Origin: Pseudomonas fluorescens
GTDB lineage: Bacteria; Pseudomonadota; Gammaproteobacteria; Pseudomonadales; Pseudomonadaceae
Length of the DNA stretch: 64,000 nucleotides
NCBI RefSeq assembly: GCF_001307275.1
Contig: NZ_CP012831.1
Location: 4,332,501-4,396,500, forward strand
Direction of reading: 5' to 3'
The notes under the pieces are model-generated. The model worked only from the letters and a program-made list of their open reading frames with translations, ran no database searches and had not been told where the DNA came from. The position numbers were made by a program, and so were the translations under genes. Position 1 is the stretch's first letter, and each line of letters begins with the position of its first letter. Of this stretch, positions 43,064 to 52,736 are shown piece by piece.

Positions 43064-44230
43064 ATGGCTTTTTCCGAACGTGTCTCGCGCCTCAAAAGTT
43101 CTTTGATTCGAGAAATCCTCGCGGCGGCGCAGCGCCCTGAAGTGATGTCGTTCGCCGGCGGCCTGCCGGCCGAAGCCATGCTGCCGAAGGTGGAATGGGC
43201 GGCCATGCCGTTATCCATGGGCCAGTACGGCATGAGCGAAGGCGAACCGGCCCTGCGCGAAGCCCTGGCGGCCCAGGCGCGGGGGCTGGGTGTGGCCTGT
43301 GAGGCGAGTCAGGTGTTGGTGGTCAGCGGCTCCCAGCAAACCCTCGACCTGGCGGCCAAGCTGCACATCGACGTGGGCACTGAAGTGATGCTCGAAGCGC
43401 CGACCTACCTGGCGGCGTTGCAGATCTTCCAACTGTTCGGCGCCGACTGCATCACCGTGCCCCTGGAGGCCGACGGCCCCGACCTGCACCAGTTGCGGGC
43501 CCGCCTGGAGCAGCATCGGCCAGCGTTCATCTACCTGATTCCGACGTTCCAGAACCCCTCGGCGGTGCGCTACAGCGAAGCCAAGCGCGATGCCGTGGCG
43601 GCGCTGCTGGACGAGTTTGGCGTCACCCTGATCGAGGACGAACCCTACCGCGAGCTGACGTTCGATGGCGGCAGTGCCACGCCGATCGTCAGTCGCTTGA
43701 AGAAGGCCAGTTGGATCTATACCGGTACCGTGTCGAAAACCCTGTTGCCGGGGCTACGGGTGGGCTACCTGATCGCCAGTCCGGATTTGTTCCCGCACCT
43801 GCTGCGGCTCAAGCAGTCGGCGGACCTGCACACCAACCGCATCGGTCAGTGGCAGGCGCTGCAATGGATCGGTACCGAACAGTACCGCAGCCATTTGAGT
43901 GAATTGAGGGATTTCTACCGGGACCGTCGCGACCGGTTCCAGGCGGCGTTGCAAAAGCATTTCTCTGATATCGCGGACTGGAACGTGCCCCAGGGCGGGT
44001 TGTTTTTCTGGCTGACCCTCAGGCAACCGCTGGACACCCGCACCTTGCTCGCCGCCGCGCTGGCGGCCGACGTTGCGTTCATGCCGGGGGAGCCGTTCTT
44101 CCCGGAGCCGGACCAGCATCCGGGGCACTTGCGCTTGAACTTCAGCCACATCGACCCGGCGCGGCTGGATGAAGGGCTCAAGCGGTTGGCGGGGGTGGTG
44201 CGGGAGGCGTTGGCTGCAAAAGCGGCTTGA
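43064..44230 (+). CDS. PLP-dependent class I/II aminotransferase (LysN/MocR-like)
   Basis: 388 residues. Start ATG 43064 with AGGTGA 5 bases upstream. Fold-type I motifs: SFAGGLPAEAMLP, QYGMSEGEPALREALA, IPTFQNPSA, IEDEPYREL, and the PLP lysine in YTGTVSKTLLPGLRVGYL. This sequence cluster includes 2-aminoadipate and other broad-specificity transaminases and lacks the DNA-binding part of MocR regulators. Likely controlled by the adjacent MarR regulator. Substrate not determined. Confidence 0.9.
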   Translation: MAFSERVSRLKSSLIREILAAAQRPEVMSFAGGLPAEAMLPKVEWAAMPLSMGQYGMSEGEPALREALAAQARGLGVACEASQVLVVSGSQQTLDLAAKLHIDVGTEVMLEAPTYLAALQIFQLFGADCITVPLEADGPDLHQLRARLEQHRPAFIYLIPTFQNPSAVRYSEAKRDAVAALLDEFGVTLIEDEPYRELTFDGGSATPIVSRLKKASWIYTGTVSKTLLPGLRVGYLIASPDLFPHLLRLKQSADLHTNRIGQWQALQWIGTEQYRSHLSELRDFYRDRRDRFQAALQKHFSDIADWNVPQGGLFFWLTLRQPLDTRTLLAAALAADVAFMPGEPFFPEPDQHPGHLRLNFSHIDPARLDEGLKRLAGVVREALAAKAA

Positions 44231-44260
44231 TATCAGGGGGCTTTGTGGTGGCTGTCCGGG

Positions 44261-44364
44261 CCTCATCGCGAGCAAGCTCGGCTCCCACAGGGGGCCGGTG
44301 TTGATTGAAAATCTGCAATCATCCACAAATCCCCTGTGGGAGCCGAGCTTGCTCGCGATGAGGC
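44261..44364. repeat. REP/BIME pair
   Basis: CCTCATCGCGAGCAAGCTCG and TGTGGGAGCCGAGCTTGCTC with an extra G in both arms (CTCGGCTCC / GGAGCCGAG), a compensated change that preserves pairing. Confidence 0.85.
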
Positions 44365-44386
44365 CAGTAGCCACAGTAGAAAATGC

Positions 44387-44758
44387 TCAGGCTGCAGAGA
44401 ACCGCTTATCCAGATACTCAATGATCACCTTGGAGTCATACATCCAGGTGCTCTCGCCATTTTCTTCAATACGCAGGCACGGCACTTTGATCTTGCCGCC
44501 TTGTTCCAGCAGCGCCTGGCGATCCTGCGCGTTGTTCTTCGCATCGCGCAGGGCCACCGGTACGTTGAGGCGGCGCAAGGTGCGGCGGGTCTTCACGCAG
44601 AACGGGCAGGCGTGGAATTGATACAGCGTCAGGCTGCGGGCGGCCTGGTCGACCTGCGCCTGGGCCTCGGCCGGGCGTTGTTTCTTGCCGGGGCGGGTGA
44701 TGAAGTCGATGAGGATGATGAGCTGGCCCAAGCCAACTCGAAGCGCTTTGACGATCAC
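44387..44758 (-). CDS. Glutaredoxin/GST N-terminal-domain protein
   Basis: 123 residues. One N-terminal hydrophobic helix (LRVGLGQLIILIDFI) probably anchors it to the membrane, then a charged linker and a thioredoxin-fold domain with the redox motif CPFC and VPCLRIEENGES. GTG start (44758) chosen because the hydrophobic helix begins there and GAGG is 9 bases upstream. Probable glutathione-linked thiol oxidoreductase. Confidence 0.8.
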   Translation of the reverse strand: MIVKALRVGLGQLIILIDFITRPGKKQRPAEAQAQVDQAARSLTLYQFHACPFCVKTRRTLRRLNVPVALRDAKNNAQDRQALLEQGGKIKVPCLRIEENGESTWMYDSKVIIEYLDKRFSAA

Positions 44759-44819
44759 GGTATTCAGCCTCGCGGCGGGGAAGAAGAGGGCGCGCAGCTT
44801 ACCTGATTTTTCACCGGCG

Positions 44820-44846
44820 AAAAAAAACCGGCGATGCATGCCGGTT
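44820..44846 (-). terminator. Terminator of folE
   Basis: On the minus strand AACCGGC pairs with GCCGGTT across a 7-base loop, followed by a run of T residues. Starts about 16 bases after the folE stop. Confidence 0.85.
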
Positions 44847-44862
44847 CTTTTCTTGGGATGGG

Positions 44863-45408
44863 TTACTTGATGAGGCTGAGGAATTCGCTGCGAGTGGCGG
44901 CGTTTTCCCGGAACTCGCCGAGCATCACCGAAGTGATCATCGAAGAATTCTGCTTTTCCACACCGCGCATCATCATGCACATGTGCTTGGCCTCGATCAC
45001 CACCGCCACGCCCAGGGCGCCGGTCACTTGCTGGACCGCGTCGGCGATCTGGCGGCTGAGGTTTTCCTGGATCTGCAGGCGCCGCGCATACATGTCGACG
45101 ATGCGCGCGACTTTCGACAACCCCAGCACCTTGCCGCTCGGGATGTAGGCCACGTGGGCCTTGCCGATGAAAGGCAGCAGGTGGTGTTCGCACAACGAGT
45201 ACAACTCGATGTCCTTGACCAGCACCATCTCGCTGTTATCGGAGCTGAACAAGGCACCGTTGGTGACTTCTTCCAGCGTTTGTTCATAACCGCGGCAGAG
45301 GTACTGCATGGCCTTGGCAGCGCGCTTGGGCGTATCGAGCAGGCCCTCGCGGGAAACGTCCTCGCCCAGTTGGCCGAGAATCGCGGTGTAATTCTGTTCC
45401 AGAGACAT
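44863..45408 (-). CDS. folE: GTP cyclohydrolase I
   Basis: 181 residues. Zinc and catalytic residues in CEHHLLPFIGKAHVAYIP and in KHMCMMMRG. First step of folate (dihydroneopterin triphosphate) synthesis from GTP. Start MSLEQNYTAIL (45408) chosen over an upstream in-frame ATG. From memory P. aeruginosa carries a similar folE next to an Smr gene. Confidence 0.96.
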   Translation of the reverse strand: MSLEQNYTAILGQLGEDVSREGLLDTPKRAAKAMQYLCRGYEQTLEEVTNGALFSSDNSEMVLVKDIELYSLCEHHLLPFIGKAHVAYIPSGKVLGLSKVARIVDMYARRLQIQENLSRQIADAVQQVTGALGVAVVIEAKHMCMMMRGVEKQNSSMITSVMLGEFRENAATRSEFLSLIK

Positions 45409-45485
45409 GAAGCTACCTGTGGGATTTTTCGCAAAGGGCAAGGGTACGGTGGCGGACACGGCGCTGCAAGCTCGGCAAGCGAAGG

Positions 45486-46043
45486 CTATTCGTCGCGACC
45501 TTCCATCATGGTGCGCTTGAGCATCACGTAGACCGCCCCGGCGCCACCGTGTTTCGCCTGGCAGGAGGTGAAGCCCAGCACTTGCGGGTGCTGGCGCAAC
45601 CAGGTGTTGACGTGGCTCTTGATCATCGGTCGCTTGCCATCCAGGCGTACGGCTTTGCCATGGGTGACGCGCACGCAGCGGATTTCGAATTTAGTGGCTT
45701 CGGCCAGGAACGCCCAAAGGGTTTCCCGGGCCTTTTCGACGCTCATGCCGTGCAGGTCGAGGCTGCCTTCGAAGGGGATCTGGCCGACCTTCAGCTTGCG
45801 CATCTGGCTTTCCTGGACACCGTCGCGCGCCCACATCAACTCGTCTTCCGGCCCGACGTCGATCACGAACTGATCGGACAGTCCGTCCACAGTCGTGGCG
45901 TCGGTGCGCACGGTGGCGGCCTGGCGCAGCTTGGCGATTTGCGCGCGATCGGCCTTGGGCTTGCCGGTCTCGGCACGGTCGTGCTTGATCGGTTTTACGC
46001 CCTGGATCGCACTTTTGAACAGGGAAAAGTCGTCGTCTTGCAT
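45486..46043 (-). CDS. Smr-domain protein (SmrA-like)
   Basis: 185 residues. The C-terminal Smr domain (about 95-180) has LDLHGMSVEKARE, VRVTHGKAVR and KHGGAGAVYVMLKR. The N-terminal half is charged with no known fold. Smr domains can nick DNA or RNA. Start MQDDDFSLFKSA at 46043. Upstream of folE by 77 bases. Confidence 0.88.
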   Translation of the reverse strand: MQDDDFSLFKSAIQGVKPIKHDRAETGKPKADRAQIAKLRQAATVRTDATTVDGLSDQFVIDVGPEDELMWARDGVQESQMRKLKVGQIPFEGSLDLHGMSVEKARETLWAFLAEATKFEIRCVRVTHGKAVRLDGKRPMIKSHVNTWLRQHPQVLGFTSCQAKHGGAGAVYVMLKRTMMEGRDE

Positions 46044-46116
46044 GTCAGCCTCCGCGAAGCCGACCAGTTTACCCAACTCTGGCGGGATCAGGCGCGACAA
46101 AACGTCGGGTGGCGGA

Positions 46117-46437
46117 TCAGTCGTGCTTTTTCATCAGGTGTGGAGCCATGGCCAGCTCCAGGGATTGGCGGGCGCGACGGCGGCAGCGGCGCCAGAGCCA
46201 GACGCCCAATAGCAGTACGACAAGACCGGCTGCCAGGATGATCGCCGAACCCAGCGGGGTGGCATTCAACTCGCCCAGTGCGGGTGGACGGCCCAGCAGG
46301 CTGGCCGCACCGGCCATGGCCAGCAGGACACCGAGTGTTGCCAGGAGCGCAGCGATCGCCGCGCCAAAACGAAAACGCCAGTTGCTCGGGCCCTTGGGCC
46401 GCAAGCGACGTGCGTCAAAACCATCGGATAACTTCAT
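46117..46437 (-). CDS. Small two-helix membrane protein
   Basis: 106 residues, hydrophobic segments about 24-48 and 65-83, basic ends (WLWRRCRRRARQS). Start MKLSDGFD at 46437 with GAGGAAGG 5 bases upstream. Family not recognised; same strand as the Smr gene, 73 bases away. Confidence 0.75.
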   Translation of the reverse strand: MKLSDGFDARRLRPKGPSNWRFRFGAAIAALLATLGVLLAMAGAASLLGRPPALGELNATPLGSAIILAAGLVVLLLGVWLWRRCRRRARQSLELAMAPHLMKKHD

Positions 46438-46567
46438 TCCGACCTTCCTCAATGGGTATCGGCCCTTCGACCGGAAGATATTCGGGTTGTTCCTGAAGGT
46501 AGGGCAATTGCGGCAAATGAGAGGCTTTTGCGGATGAGCGGCAGGACGGGCCGCTCATCGAGGCGCA

Positions 46568-47158
46568 TCAGGTGAAGTCGCGGGTCAAGGCCAGGGTGGC
46601 GAAGTTGTCGGCCATGATCGCCATTTCGGTCTGCTGCACGTGTTCGGCGCTGAGGACGCCGCCCTTGTAAGGCAGGTCGCGGGTGGCGCAGGCGTCTTCC
46701 ACCAGGGTGCAGCGAAAGCCCAGGTTCTTGGCAGCGCGCACGGTGGTGCTGACACTGGAGTGGCTCATGAACCCACACACGATCAGGTCCAGGGGGCCGA
46801 AATCTTCCAGGCGCTTTTTCAGTTCGGTGCCGTGGAAGGCGCTGGGTAGCAACTTTTCGACCACGGTTTCGTCGCCCTGGGGTTCGAGGCCGGAAATGAA
46901 TTCCCCGCGTTCGCCTTGTGGATCGAACAGCCCGCCATGGGTGCCCAGGTGGCGCACATGCACGATCGGGCGACCGGCTGCACGGGCCGCGCCGAGCAGT
47001 TGCTTGATGTTCGCGACGGCTGCATCCATGCCGCTCAGGGCCAGGGGCCCTGCGAGGTATTCCTTCTGGGCATCGATGATGATCAAGGTCGCTTGACTCA
47101 GATTGGCCGCTGCATAACCACGGCCGCTGAGTTGAAACATCGTTTTTGGAACGGACAT
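46568..47158 (-). CDS. Isochorismatase-family cysteine hydrolase
   Basis: 196 residues. Triad elements D29 in IIIDAQKEYL, a lysine in VVEKLLPSAF, and the catalytic cysteine in LIVCGFMSHSSV. Hydrolyses a C-N or vinyl-ether bond in an amide or related metabolite; the exact substrate is not evident. Start MSVPKTMFQLSG. The 254-base gap to prmB holds no gene. Confidence 0.88.
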   Translation of the reverse strand: MSVPKTMFQLSGRGYAAANLSQATLIIIDAQKEYLAGPLALSGMDAAVANIKQLLGAARAAGRPIVHVRHLGTHGGLFDPQGERGEFISGLEPQGDETVVEKLLPSAFHGTELKKRLEDFGPLDLIVCGFMSHSSVSTTVRAAKNLGFRCTLVEDACATRDLPYKGGVLSAEHVQQTEMAIMADNFATLALTRDFT

Positions 47159-47412
47159 TCTGGGGCTCCTTCGAGTGGGGCTTTTGCGACATTCTCCTCT
47201 GGCTGAGCGGTTCTGTGAATCGCTTCCATCGCAAGGGCCGCCGTTGCTGGCCTACAGCCTTGTCAAGATGCTCGTCCTGTTCAATAGATGGTGCAAAAAA
47301 CGGATAAATCCTACGATTGGTCCGGCGCTTTTCGTTCGTCAACAAGGCGCGTTTGGGTGGGGCCGCGTTTGGCTGGTAGACTCGCCCGTCGATTTTTCTG
47401 GAGTTTGCCGCC

Positions 47413-48321
47413 GTGATCACTTCCCGTCTCCGTACCCTGCGCGACCATATCCGTTGGGCCGTCAGCCGTTTCCATGGGGAGGATCTGTTTTTCGGCCATG
47501 GCACCGACAATGCGTGGGACGAAGCCCGGCAACTGGTGTTGGGCGCGTTGCACCTGCCGTGGGAAATTGCCGATAGCTACCTGGACTGCCGTCTTGAAGA
47601 CGAAGAGTTGGTCCATGTGCAACGTCTGCTGCGTCGGCGTATTGCCGAGCGCATCCCGGCGGCTTACCTGTTGGGTGAGGCCTGGTTCTGCGGAATGTCG
47701 TTCATCGTCGATGAACGTGTGCTCATTCCACGCTCGCCCATCGGTGAGCTGATCGAAAAGCGTTTTGAGCCTTGGCTGGGCCAGGCGCCGGCACGGATTC
47801 TCGACCTGTGCACCGGTTCCGGCTGTATCGGCATTGCCTGCGCCTATGAATTCCCGGAGGCCGAGGTGGTGCTGGCCGACCTGTCGTTCGAAGCACTGGA
47901 AGTGGCCAACCAGAACATCGAGCGCCATGGCGTCGATGAGCGCGTGTTCACCGTCCAGGGCGATGGTTTCGACGGTTTGCCGGGGCAGCGTTTCGACCTG
48001 ATCGTGTCGAACCCGCCCTACGTCGATGCAGAAGACTTCGCTGACATGCCGCAGGAATACCAGCACGAACCAGAGCTGGGCCTGGCCTGTGGCGATGATG
48101 GCTTGAACCTGGTTCGCCGGATGCTGGCCGAGGCGGCCGATCATCTGACCGAGAAGGGATTGTTGATTGTCGAGGTCGGCAACAGCCAGGTGCACGTCGA
48201 GGCGCTGTACCCGGAAGTCGATTTCGCCTGGCTCGACTTCGAGCGCGGCGGCCATGGCGTGTTCATGCTCAGCGCCGAGCAGTGCCGCCAGCACCAGGGG
48301 TTGTTCGCTTCGCGGGTTTGA
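47413..48321 (+). CDS. prmB: Ribosomal protein L3 N5-glutamine methyltransferase
   Basis: 302 residues. SAM-binding DLCTGSGCIGIA (about 131-142) and the Gln-methylating NPPY motif in SNPPYVDAEDF (about 199). PrmB length and N-terminal helical domain with IPRSPIGELI. Methylates L3 during 50S assembly. GTG start at 47413 (VITSRLRTLRDHI). Confidence 0.93.
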   Translation: MITSRLRTLRDHIRWAVSRFHGEDLFFGHGTDNAWDEARQLVLGALHLPWEIADSYLDCRLEDEELVHVQRLLRRRIAERIPAAYLLGEAWFCGMSFIVDERVLIPRSPIGELIEKRFEPWLGQAPARILDLCTGSGCIGIACAYEFPEAEVVLADLSFEALEVANQNIERHGVDERVFTVQGDGFDGLPGQRFDLIVSNPPYVDAEDFADMPQEYQHEPELGLACGDDGLNLVRRMLAEAADHLTEKGLLIVEVGNSQVHVEALYPEVDFAWLDFERGGHGVFMLSAEQCRQHQGLFASRV

Positions 48322-48348
48322 TCCCTCTTATCCATCCGGATACACCCC

Positions 48349-48439
48349 TGTGGGAGCGAGCTTGCTCGCGATGGTGTCGGATCAGCCACATTGCAGTTGA
48401 CTGATCCATCGCTATCGCGAGCGAGCTCGCTCCCACAGG
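48349..48439. repeat. REP/BIME pair
   Basis: TGTGGGAGCGAGCTTGCTCG and TATCGCGAGCGAGCTCGCTC arms, 45 bases apart, between convergent prmB and the next gene. Confidence 0.85.
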
Positions 48440-48460
48440 GTTACTCATGCGCTATTGAGT

Positions 48461-49249
48461 TCAATGGCGCGTCGCAATCCAGATCAGCAACCCCGCCTGG
48501 AACATGGCAAAGGCCACCAGGCAGGTGATGGTGAAGCGCAGGCCGGCGTCTTCGCGCTTGAACTTGGTGACCTTTTCTTCCTGCTGCTTGAGTTTGACTT
48601 CCTGTTCCGCCAGGTTCTGCTCGGCTTGTTGCAGCATTTGCGCGGCTTCGAGGATGGTCACGAACTGCAGCTTCTCGGTGTTCCAGTCCCCGACCAAATC
48701 GCCAACCTGGGCCGGCTTGATGCTGCCCTTGAGGTGCTGGGCGTCGGCGTAGGCCACCTCGAAACCCTGGGCCTTGAGAAAGCGGTCGCGGCGCAGGCGA
48801 GTGTCTTCGTTCAGGGCGTCCTTGTTATCCAGGTCGGAGCCCTCGACCCGGTAGGCCGACCAGCGTTTCTTGGCCCAGGTAATCCCTTGGGCCGCGAGGA
48901 AACGGCCGATGCCACGATTCAACGGCTCGATCTGCAGGTTTTCCGGCGAAAAGAACAGGCGTTTTTCGACGTGGTCGGCCCAGACATCCAGGTGATTCTG
49001 TTCCTTGCGCACCCGCTGGTTCGGCAGCTGGATGCTCATGCGCAGCAGGCTGCGTTCCTTGCTGTGGCGCTCGACATAGCTGAACTCGACAAACCGCAGC
49101 GGCCGCACACCGGTGGCGCGGTCGGTCTTGAGCGGCGCCAGGCGGAGCATTTTGTGATGCTCGGTATGCACGTCGGCCCACGGCAGCTCCACCGCAGACG
49201 AGGCGGGGGCTTCGGCAGCGGTGTCGGGGGAAGCTTGAGTTTCAGTCAT
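48461..49249 (-). CDS. C-terminally anchored hypothetical protein
   Basis: 262 residues. N-terminal acidic/Ala-rich stretch, a mixed domain, a coiled-coil-like segment (about 205-235, EQNLAEQEVKLKQQEEKV), then one membrane helix (FTITCLVAFAMFQAGLLIWIA) at the C-terminus. No family recognised. Most residues are cytoplasmic if the helix is a tail anchor. Confidence 0.75.
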   Translation of the reverse strand: MTETQASPDTAAEAPASSAVELPWADVHTEHHKMLRLAPLKTDRATGVRPLRFVEFSYVERHSKERSLLRMSIQLPNQRVRKEQNHLDVWADHVEKRLFFSPENLQIEPLNRGIGRFLAAQGITWAKKRWSAYRVEGSDLDNKDALNEDTRLRRDRFLKAQGFEVAYADAQHLKGSIKPAQVGDLVGDWNTEKLQFVTILEAAQMLQQAEQNLAEQEVKLKQQEEKVTKFKREDAGLRFTITCLVAFAMFQAGLLIWIATRH

Positions 49250-49355
49250 AACGGCAAAATCCTGTCCAGGCCGGCGGGTCGGTAGCCATTGCGCTATCCG
49301 ACACCGGGTTATCGGCTGTTTTTGCCAGTACTGAAGCTAAATCGACTAAAACCGC

Positions 49356-50321
49356 CTAACGCGCGGCTAACGAGTCAATAAAACGCAAAATCCGCGTACC
49401 CAGTTCGGCCGCCAAGGGCAGGTTGGGGTCCTTGTAGGAGGCCAGTTGCCGTTTCACGTCGTTGGGCACGATGCGCATCACGTGGTTCATGCCCTCGATC
49501 AGCGCCAGTTCAGCGTCGGGCTTGGCGGCTTTCAACTGCCGGGCATCATCGGCACCGACCTGGATATCGTTGCTGCCCTGAATGATCAAGGCCGGCATCT
49601 GCAACGCGGCGAAGGCCCGGGCCGGGTCCTGGCGGAACAGCGAGATCAGGTAGGGTTGTACGCTGGGGCGGAAAATGACCTGCAGTTGCGCCGGCACGTT
49701 GCTGTCGAGCCGACCGGCCTTGAGGCTGTCGAGCAGCTCATTGCTGCGCAGCATCAACGGCGGCGGCAGGCGGTTGCTCAGTTGTTGGCGCAATACCTGG
49801 TCGATCGGCCGGGCACTGCCGGACAGCGAAATCACCGCTGCCGCGTTGGCCTGGGGCGCGGCGAGGCTGGCGATCAACGCGCCTTCACTGTGGCCCAGCA
49901 AAATCAACGGGCCCAGGCGTGGATCGGCGGCGAGCTTGTGGCTCCAGGCCACGGCATCGGCCACATAGGCCTCGACGCTCAGGTTGCGCTCGTCCGGTGT
50001 CGCCGCGAGGCTGGCGGCCACACCACGTTTGTCATAGCGCACGCTGGCAATGTTGTGCCTGGCCAGCACCCAGGCCAGGCGCTTGAGGCTGTCGTTGCGC
50101 CCGCCCTCGGGGTTGTTGCCGTCGCGATCCGTAGGACCGGACCCGGAAATGATCAGGACAACCGGCACCGGCGTGTCGGACTTGGGCAGCAGCAACGAGC
50201 CGAAAAGCTCACCGCTGCCGGTGTCGAGGCTGATGGGGCGTTGCAGCACCGTGGCCTGGGCCAGGCAGGAAAACAGGCCGGTAAACAAGGTAAGGCTTAG
50301 GGCAAGCAGCTTTAACATCAT
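49356..50321 (-). CDS. Exported alpha/beta-hydrolase
   Basis: About 321 residues. Signal peptide MMLKLLALSLTLFTGLFSCLAQA. The fold has the oxyanion turn SGSGPTDRDG, nucleophile GHSEG, aspartate in GSNDIQVG and histidine in GMNHV. Periplasmic hydrolase, S9/DUF-type esterase or peptidase; substrate unknown. Start is one of three adjacent codons (50318-50324). Confidence 0.85.
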   Translation of the reverse strand: MMLKLLALSLTLFTGLFSCLAQATVLQRPISLDTGSGELFGSLLLPKSDTPVPVVLIISGSGPTDRDGNNPEGGRNDSLKRLAWVLARHNIASVRYDKRGVAASLAATPDERNLSVEAYVADAVAWSHKLAADPRLGPLILLGHSEGALIASLAAPQANAAAVISLSGSARPIDQVLRQQLSNRLPPPLMLRSNELLDSLKAGRLDSNVPAQLQVIFRPSVQPYLISLFRQDPARAFAALQMPALIIQGSNDIQVGADDARQLKAAKPDAELALIEGMNHVMRIVPNDVKRQLASYKDPNLPLAAELGTRILRFIDSLAAR

Positions 50322-50464
50322 CACGCCATTAGTTGCGAAGGTGCCGGTTGGACTGGTGGCCGCCGATAAGGTTCGAGGATGAACTACGCGGGGAGCCTGC
50401 GTATACTGGCGCCCACTACGAATCCAAGGTTGAGTCTCTCAGCGTTTTTCACGGAGCACCCTGC

Positions 50465-51556
50465 ATGTCCGGCAATACCTACGGCAAGCTGTTCACTGTC
50501 ACCACCGCGGGCGAAAGCCATGGCCCGGCGTTGGTCGCCATTGTCGACGGCTGCCCGCCGGGGCTGGAGATTTCCCTAGACGACCTGCAGCGTGACCTGG
50601 ACCGCCGCAAGCCCGGTACCAGCCGCCACACCACGCAGCGCCAGGAAGCCGATGAAGTCGAAATCCTGTCCGGGGTGTTCGAAGGGCGCACCACCGGCTG
50701 CGCCATTGGCTTGCTGATCCGCAACACCGACCAGAAGTCCAAGGACTACTCGGCCATCAAGGACCTGTTCCGCCCGGCCCACGCCGACTACACCTACCAC
50801 CACAAATACGGCGAGCGCGACTACCGCGGCGGCGGCCGCAGCTCGGCCCGGGAAACCGCCATGCGCGTGGCGGCCGGTGCGATCGCCAAGAAATACCTGG
50901 CCAGCCAGGGCATCGTCATCCGTGGCTACATGAGCCAGTTGGGGCCCATCGAAATCCCGTTCAAGACCTGGGATTCGGTAGAGCAGAACGCTTTCTTCTG
51001 CCCCGACCCGGACAAGGTGCCGGAGCTCGAGGCCTACATGGACCAACTGCGCCGGGATCAGGATTCGGTCGGTGCGAAGATCACCGTGGTCGCCGAAGGG
51101 GTGATGCCGGGCCTGGGCGAGCCGATTTTCGACCGCCTCGACGCCGAGCTGGCCCACGCGCTGATGAGTATCAATGCGGTGAAAGGCGTGGAGATCGGCG
51201 CCGGTTTCGCCTGTGTCGCCCAGCGTGGCACCGAGCACCGTGACGAACTGACTCCGGACGGTTTCCTCAGCAACAATGCCGGCGGTATCCTCGGCGGCAT
51301 TTCCTCGGGCCAGCCGATCGTGGCGCACCTGGCCTTGAAACCGACGTCCAGCATCACCACGCCGGGACGCTCCATCGACATCCATGGCAACCCTGTCGAT
51401 GTGATCACCAAGGGCCGTCATGACCCGTGCGTCGGCATCCGGGCCACGCCCATCGCCGAGGCGATGATGGCCATCGTGCTGATGGATCACCTGCTGCGTC
51501 ATCGCGGCCAGAACGCCGACGTCCGCGTCAGCACCCCGGTGCTGGGGCAACTTTGA
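50465..51556 (+). CDS. aroC: Chorismate synthase
   Basis: 363 residues, full length. Signatures GESHGPALVAIVDGCPPG, RPAHADYTYHHKYG, GGGRSSARETAMRVAAGAIAKK. Converts EPSP to chorismate using reduced FMN, last shared step to aromatic amino acids. Start MSGNTYGKLFTVTTAGES at 50465; longer frames upstream have no support. Confidence 0.98.
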   Translation: MSGNTYGKLFTVTTAGESHGPALVAIVDGCPPGLEISLDDLQRDLDRRKPGTSRHTTQRQEADEVEILSGVFEGRTTGCAIGLLIRNTDQKSKDYSAIKDLFRPAHADYTYHHKYGERDYRGGGRSSARETAMRVAAGAIAKKYLASQGIVIRGYMSQLGPIEIPFKTWDSVEQNAFFCPDPDKVPELEAYMDQLRRDQDSVGAKITVVAEGVMPGLGEPIFDRLDAELAHALMSINAVKGVEIGAGFACVAQRGTEHRDELTPDGFLSNNAGGILGGISSGQPIVAHLALKPTSSITTPGRSIDIHGNPVDVITKGRHDPCVGIRATPIAEAMMAIVLMDHLLRHRGQNADVRVSTPVLGQL

Positions 51557-51590
51557 TGGCCGGCCTGCCAGCCGCCGTGGCCTGACGACC

Positions 51591-52736
51591 ATGGCGGCAC
51601 TGCCGTACTGGCGGCTCTCCAGCTTCTACCTGTTCTATTTCGCCCTGCTCGGTTCGACGGCGCCGTTCCTGGCGCTGTATTTCGATCACCTGGGCTTCAA
51701 CGCGGCGCGCATCGGTGAGTTGGTGGCGATCCCGATGTTGATGCGCTGCGTGGCGCCGAACATCTGGGGCTGGCTGGGGGATTACACCGGCCGACGCCTG
51801 GCGATCGTGCGGTTCGGCGCGATCTGCACGCTGCTGACCTTCTCGCTGATCTTCATCGATAAAAGCTATGCCTGGCTGGCGATGGTCATGGCGCTGCATG
51901 CGTTCTTCTGGCACGCGGTGTTGCCGCAGTTCGAAGTCATCACCCTGGCCCATTTGAGCGGGCAGGCCTCGCGCTACAGCCAGGTCCGCCTGTGGGGCTC
52001 CATCGGTTTCATCATCACCGTGGTCGTGCTCGGTCGCTTGTTCGAATGGCTGAGCCTGGACATCTACCCGGTGGCGCTGGTGTTGATCATGGCCGGCATC
52101 GTCCTTGCCAGCTTCTGGGTGCCCAACGCCCAGCCATTGCAGGGGCCACGAGTCGCGGGGGAGGGCTTCCTGCGGCAACTGCGCAACCCTGGCGTGCTGG
52201 CGTTCTACACCTGCGTGGGCCTGATGCAGGTGAGCCACGGGCCGTATTACACCTTCCTGACGTTGCACCTCGAACGCCTGGGCTACAGTCGTGGCTTGAT
52301 CGGGCTGCTCTGGGCGGTCGGTGTGGTGGCGGAAGTGTTGGTCTTCCTGCTGATGAGCCGGATCCTGGCGCGGTTTTCCGTGCGCCGGGTACTGCTGGCG
52401 AGTTTCCTGTTGGCGGCGTTGCGCTGGCTGTTGCTGGGCTCGCTGGCCGAGTTCCTCTGGGTGTTGTTGTTCGCCCAGGTGCTGCATGCGGCGACCTTCG
52501 GCAGCTTTCACGCCGCGGCCATCCATTTCGTGCAACGCAGCTTCGGTCCTCGCCAGCAAGGCCAGGGGCAGGCGCTGTATGCCGCGCTGGCCGGTACGGG
52601 CGGGGCTTTGGGCGCGTTGTACTCCGGCTACAGCTGGAACGCCCTGGGCGCCAGTTGGACGTTCAGCCTCGCCAGCCTCGCCGCCTTCGCGGCAGCCGTT
52701 ATCATTGCGACACGCATGCAAGAGGACCGGCCATGA
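51591..52736 (+). CDS. MFS transporter
   Basis: 381 residues, about 12 membrane helices, with MFS loops (YTGRRLAI, PLQGPRVAGEGFL). Resembles the HcaT-like metabolite transporter next to aroC in P. aeruginosa (from memory). Follows aroC by 34 bases. Its stop overlaps the short frame that leads to mtnD. Confidence 0.88.
   Translation: MAALPYWRLSSFYLFYFALLGSTAPFLALYFDHLGFNAARIGELVAIPMLMRCVAPNIWGWLGDYTGRRLAIVRFGAICTLLTFSLIFIDKSYAWLAMVMALHAFFWHAVLPQFEVITLAHLSGQASRYSQVRLWGSIGFIITVVVLGRLFEWLSLDIYPVALVLIMAGIVLASFWVPNAQPLQGPRVAGEGFLRQLRNPGVLAFYTCVGLMQVSHGPYYTFLTLHLERLGYSRGLIGLLWAVGVVAEVLVFLLMSRILARFSVRRVLLASFLLAALRWLLLGSLAEFLWVLLFAQVLHAATFGSFHAAAIHFVQRSFGPRQQGQGQALYAALAGTGGALGALYSGYSWNALGASWTFSLASLAAFAAAVIIATRMQEDRP

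Noticed and set aside
44759..45193. Extension of the glutaredoxin-like gene to 45193
   Set aside because: It overlaps folE antisense; the conserved part and a GTG with GAGG begin at 44758.
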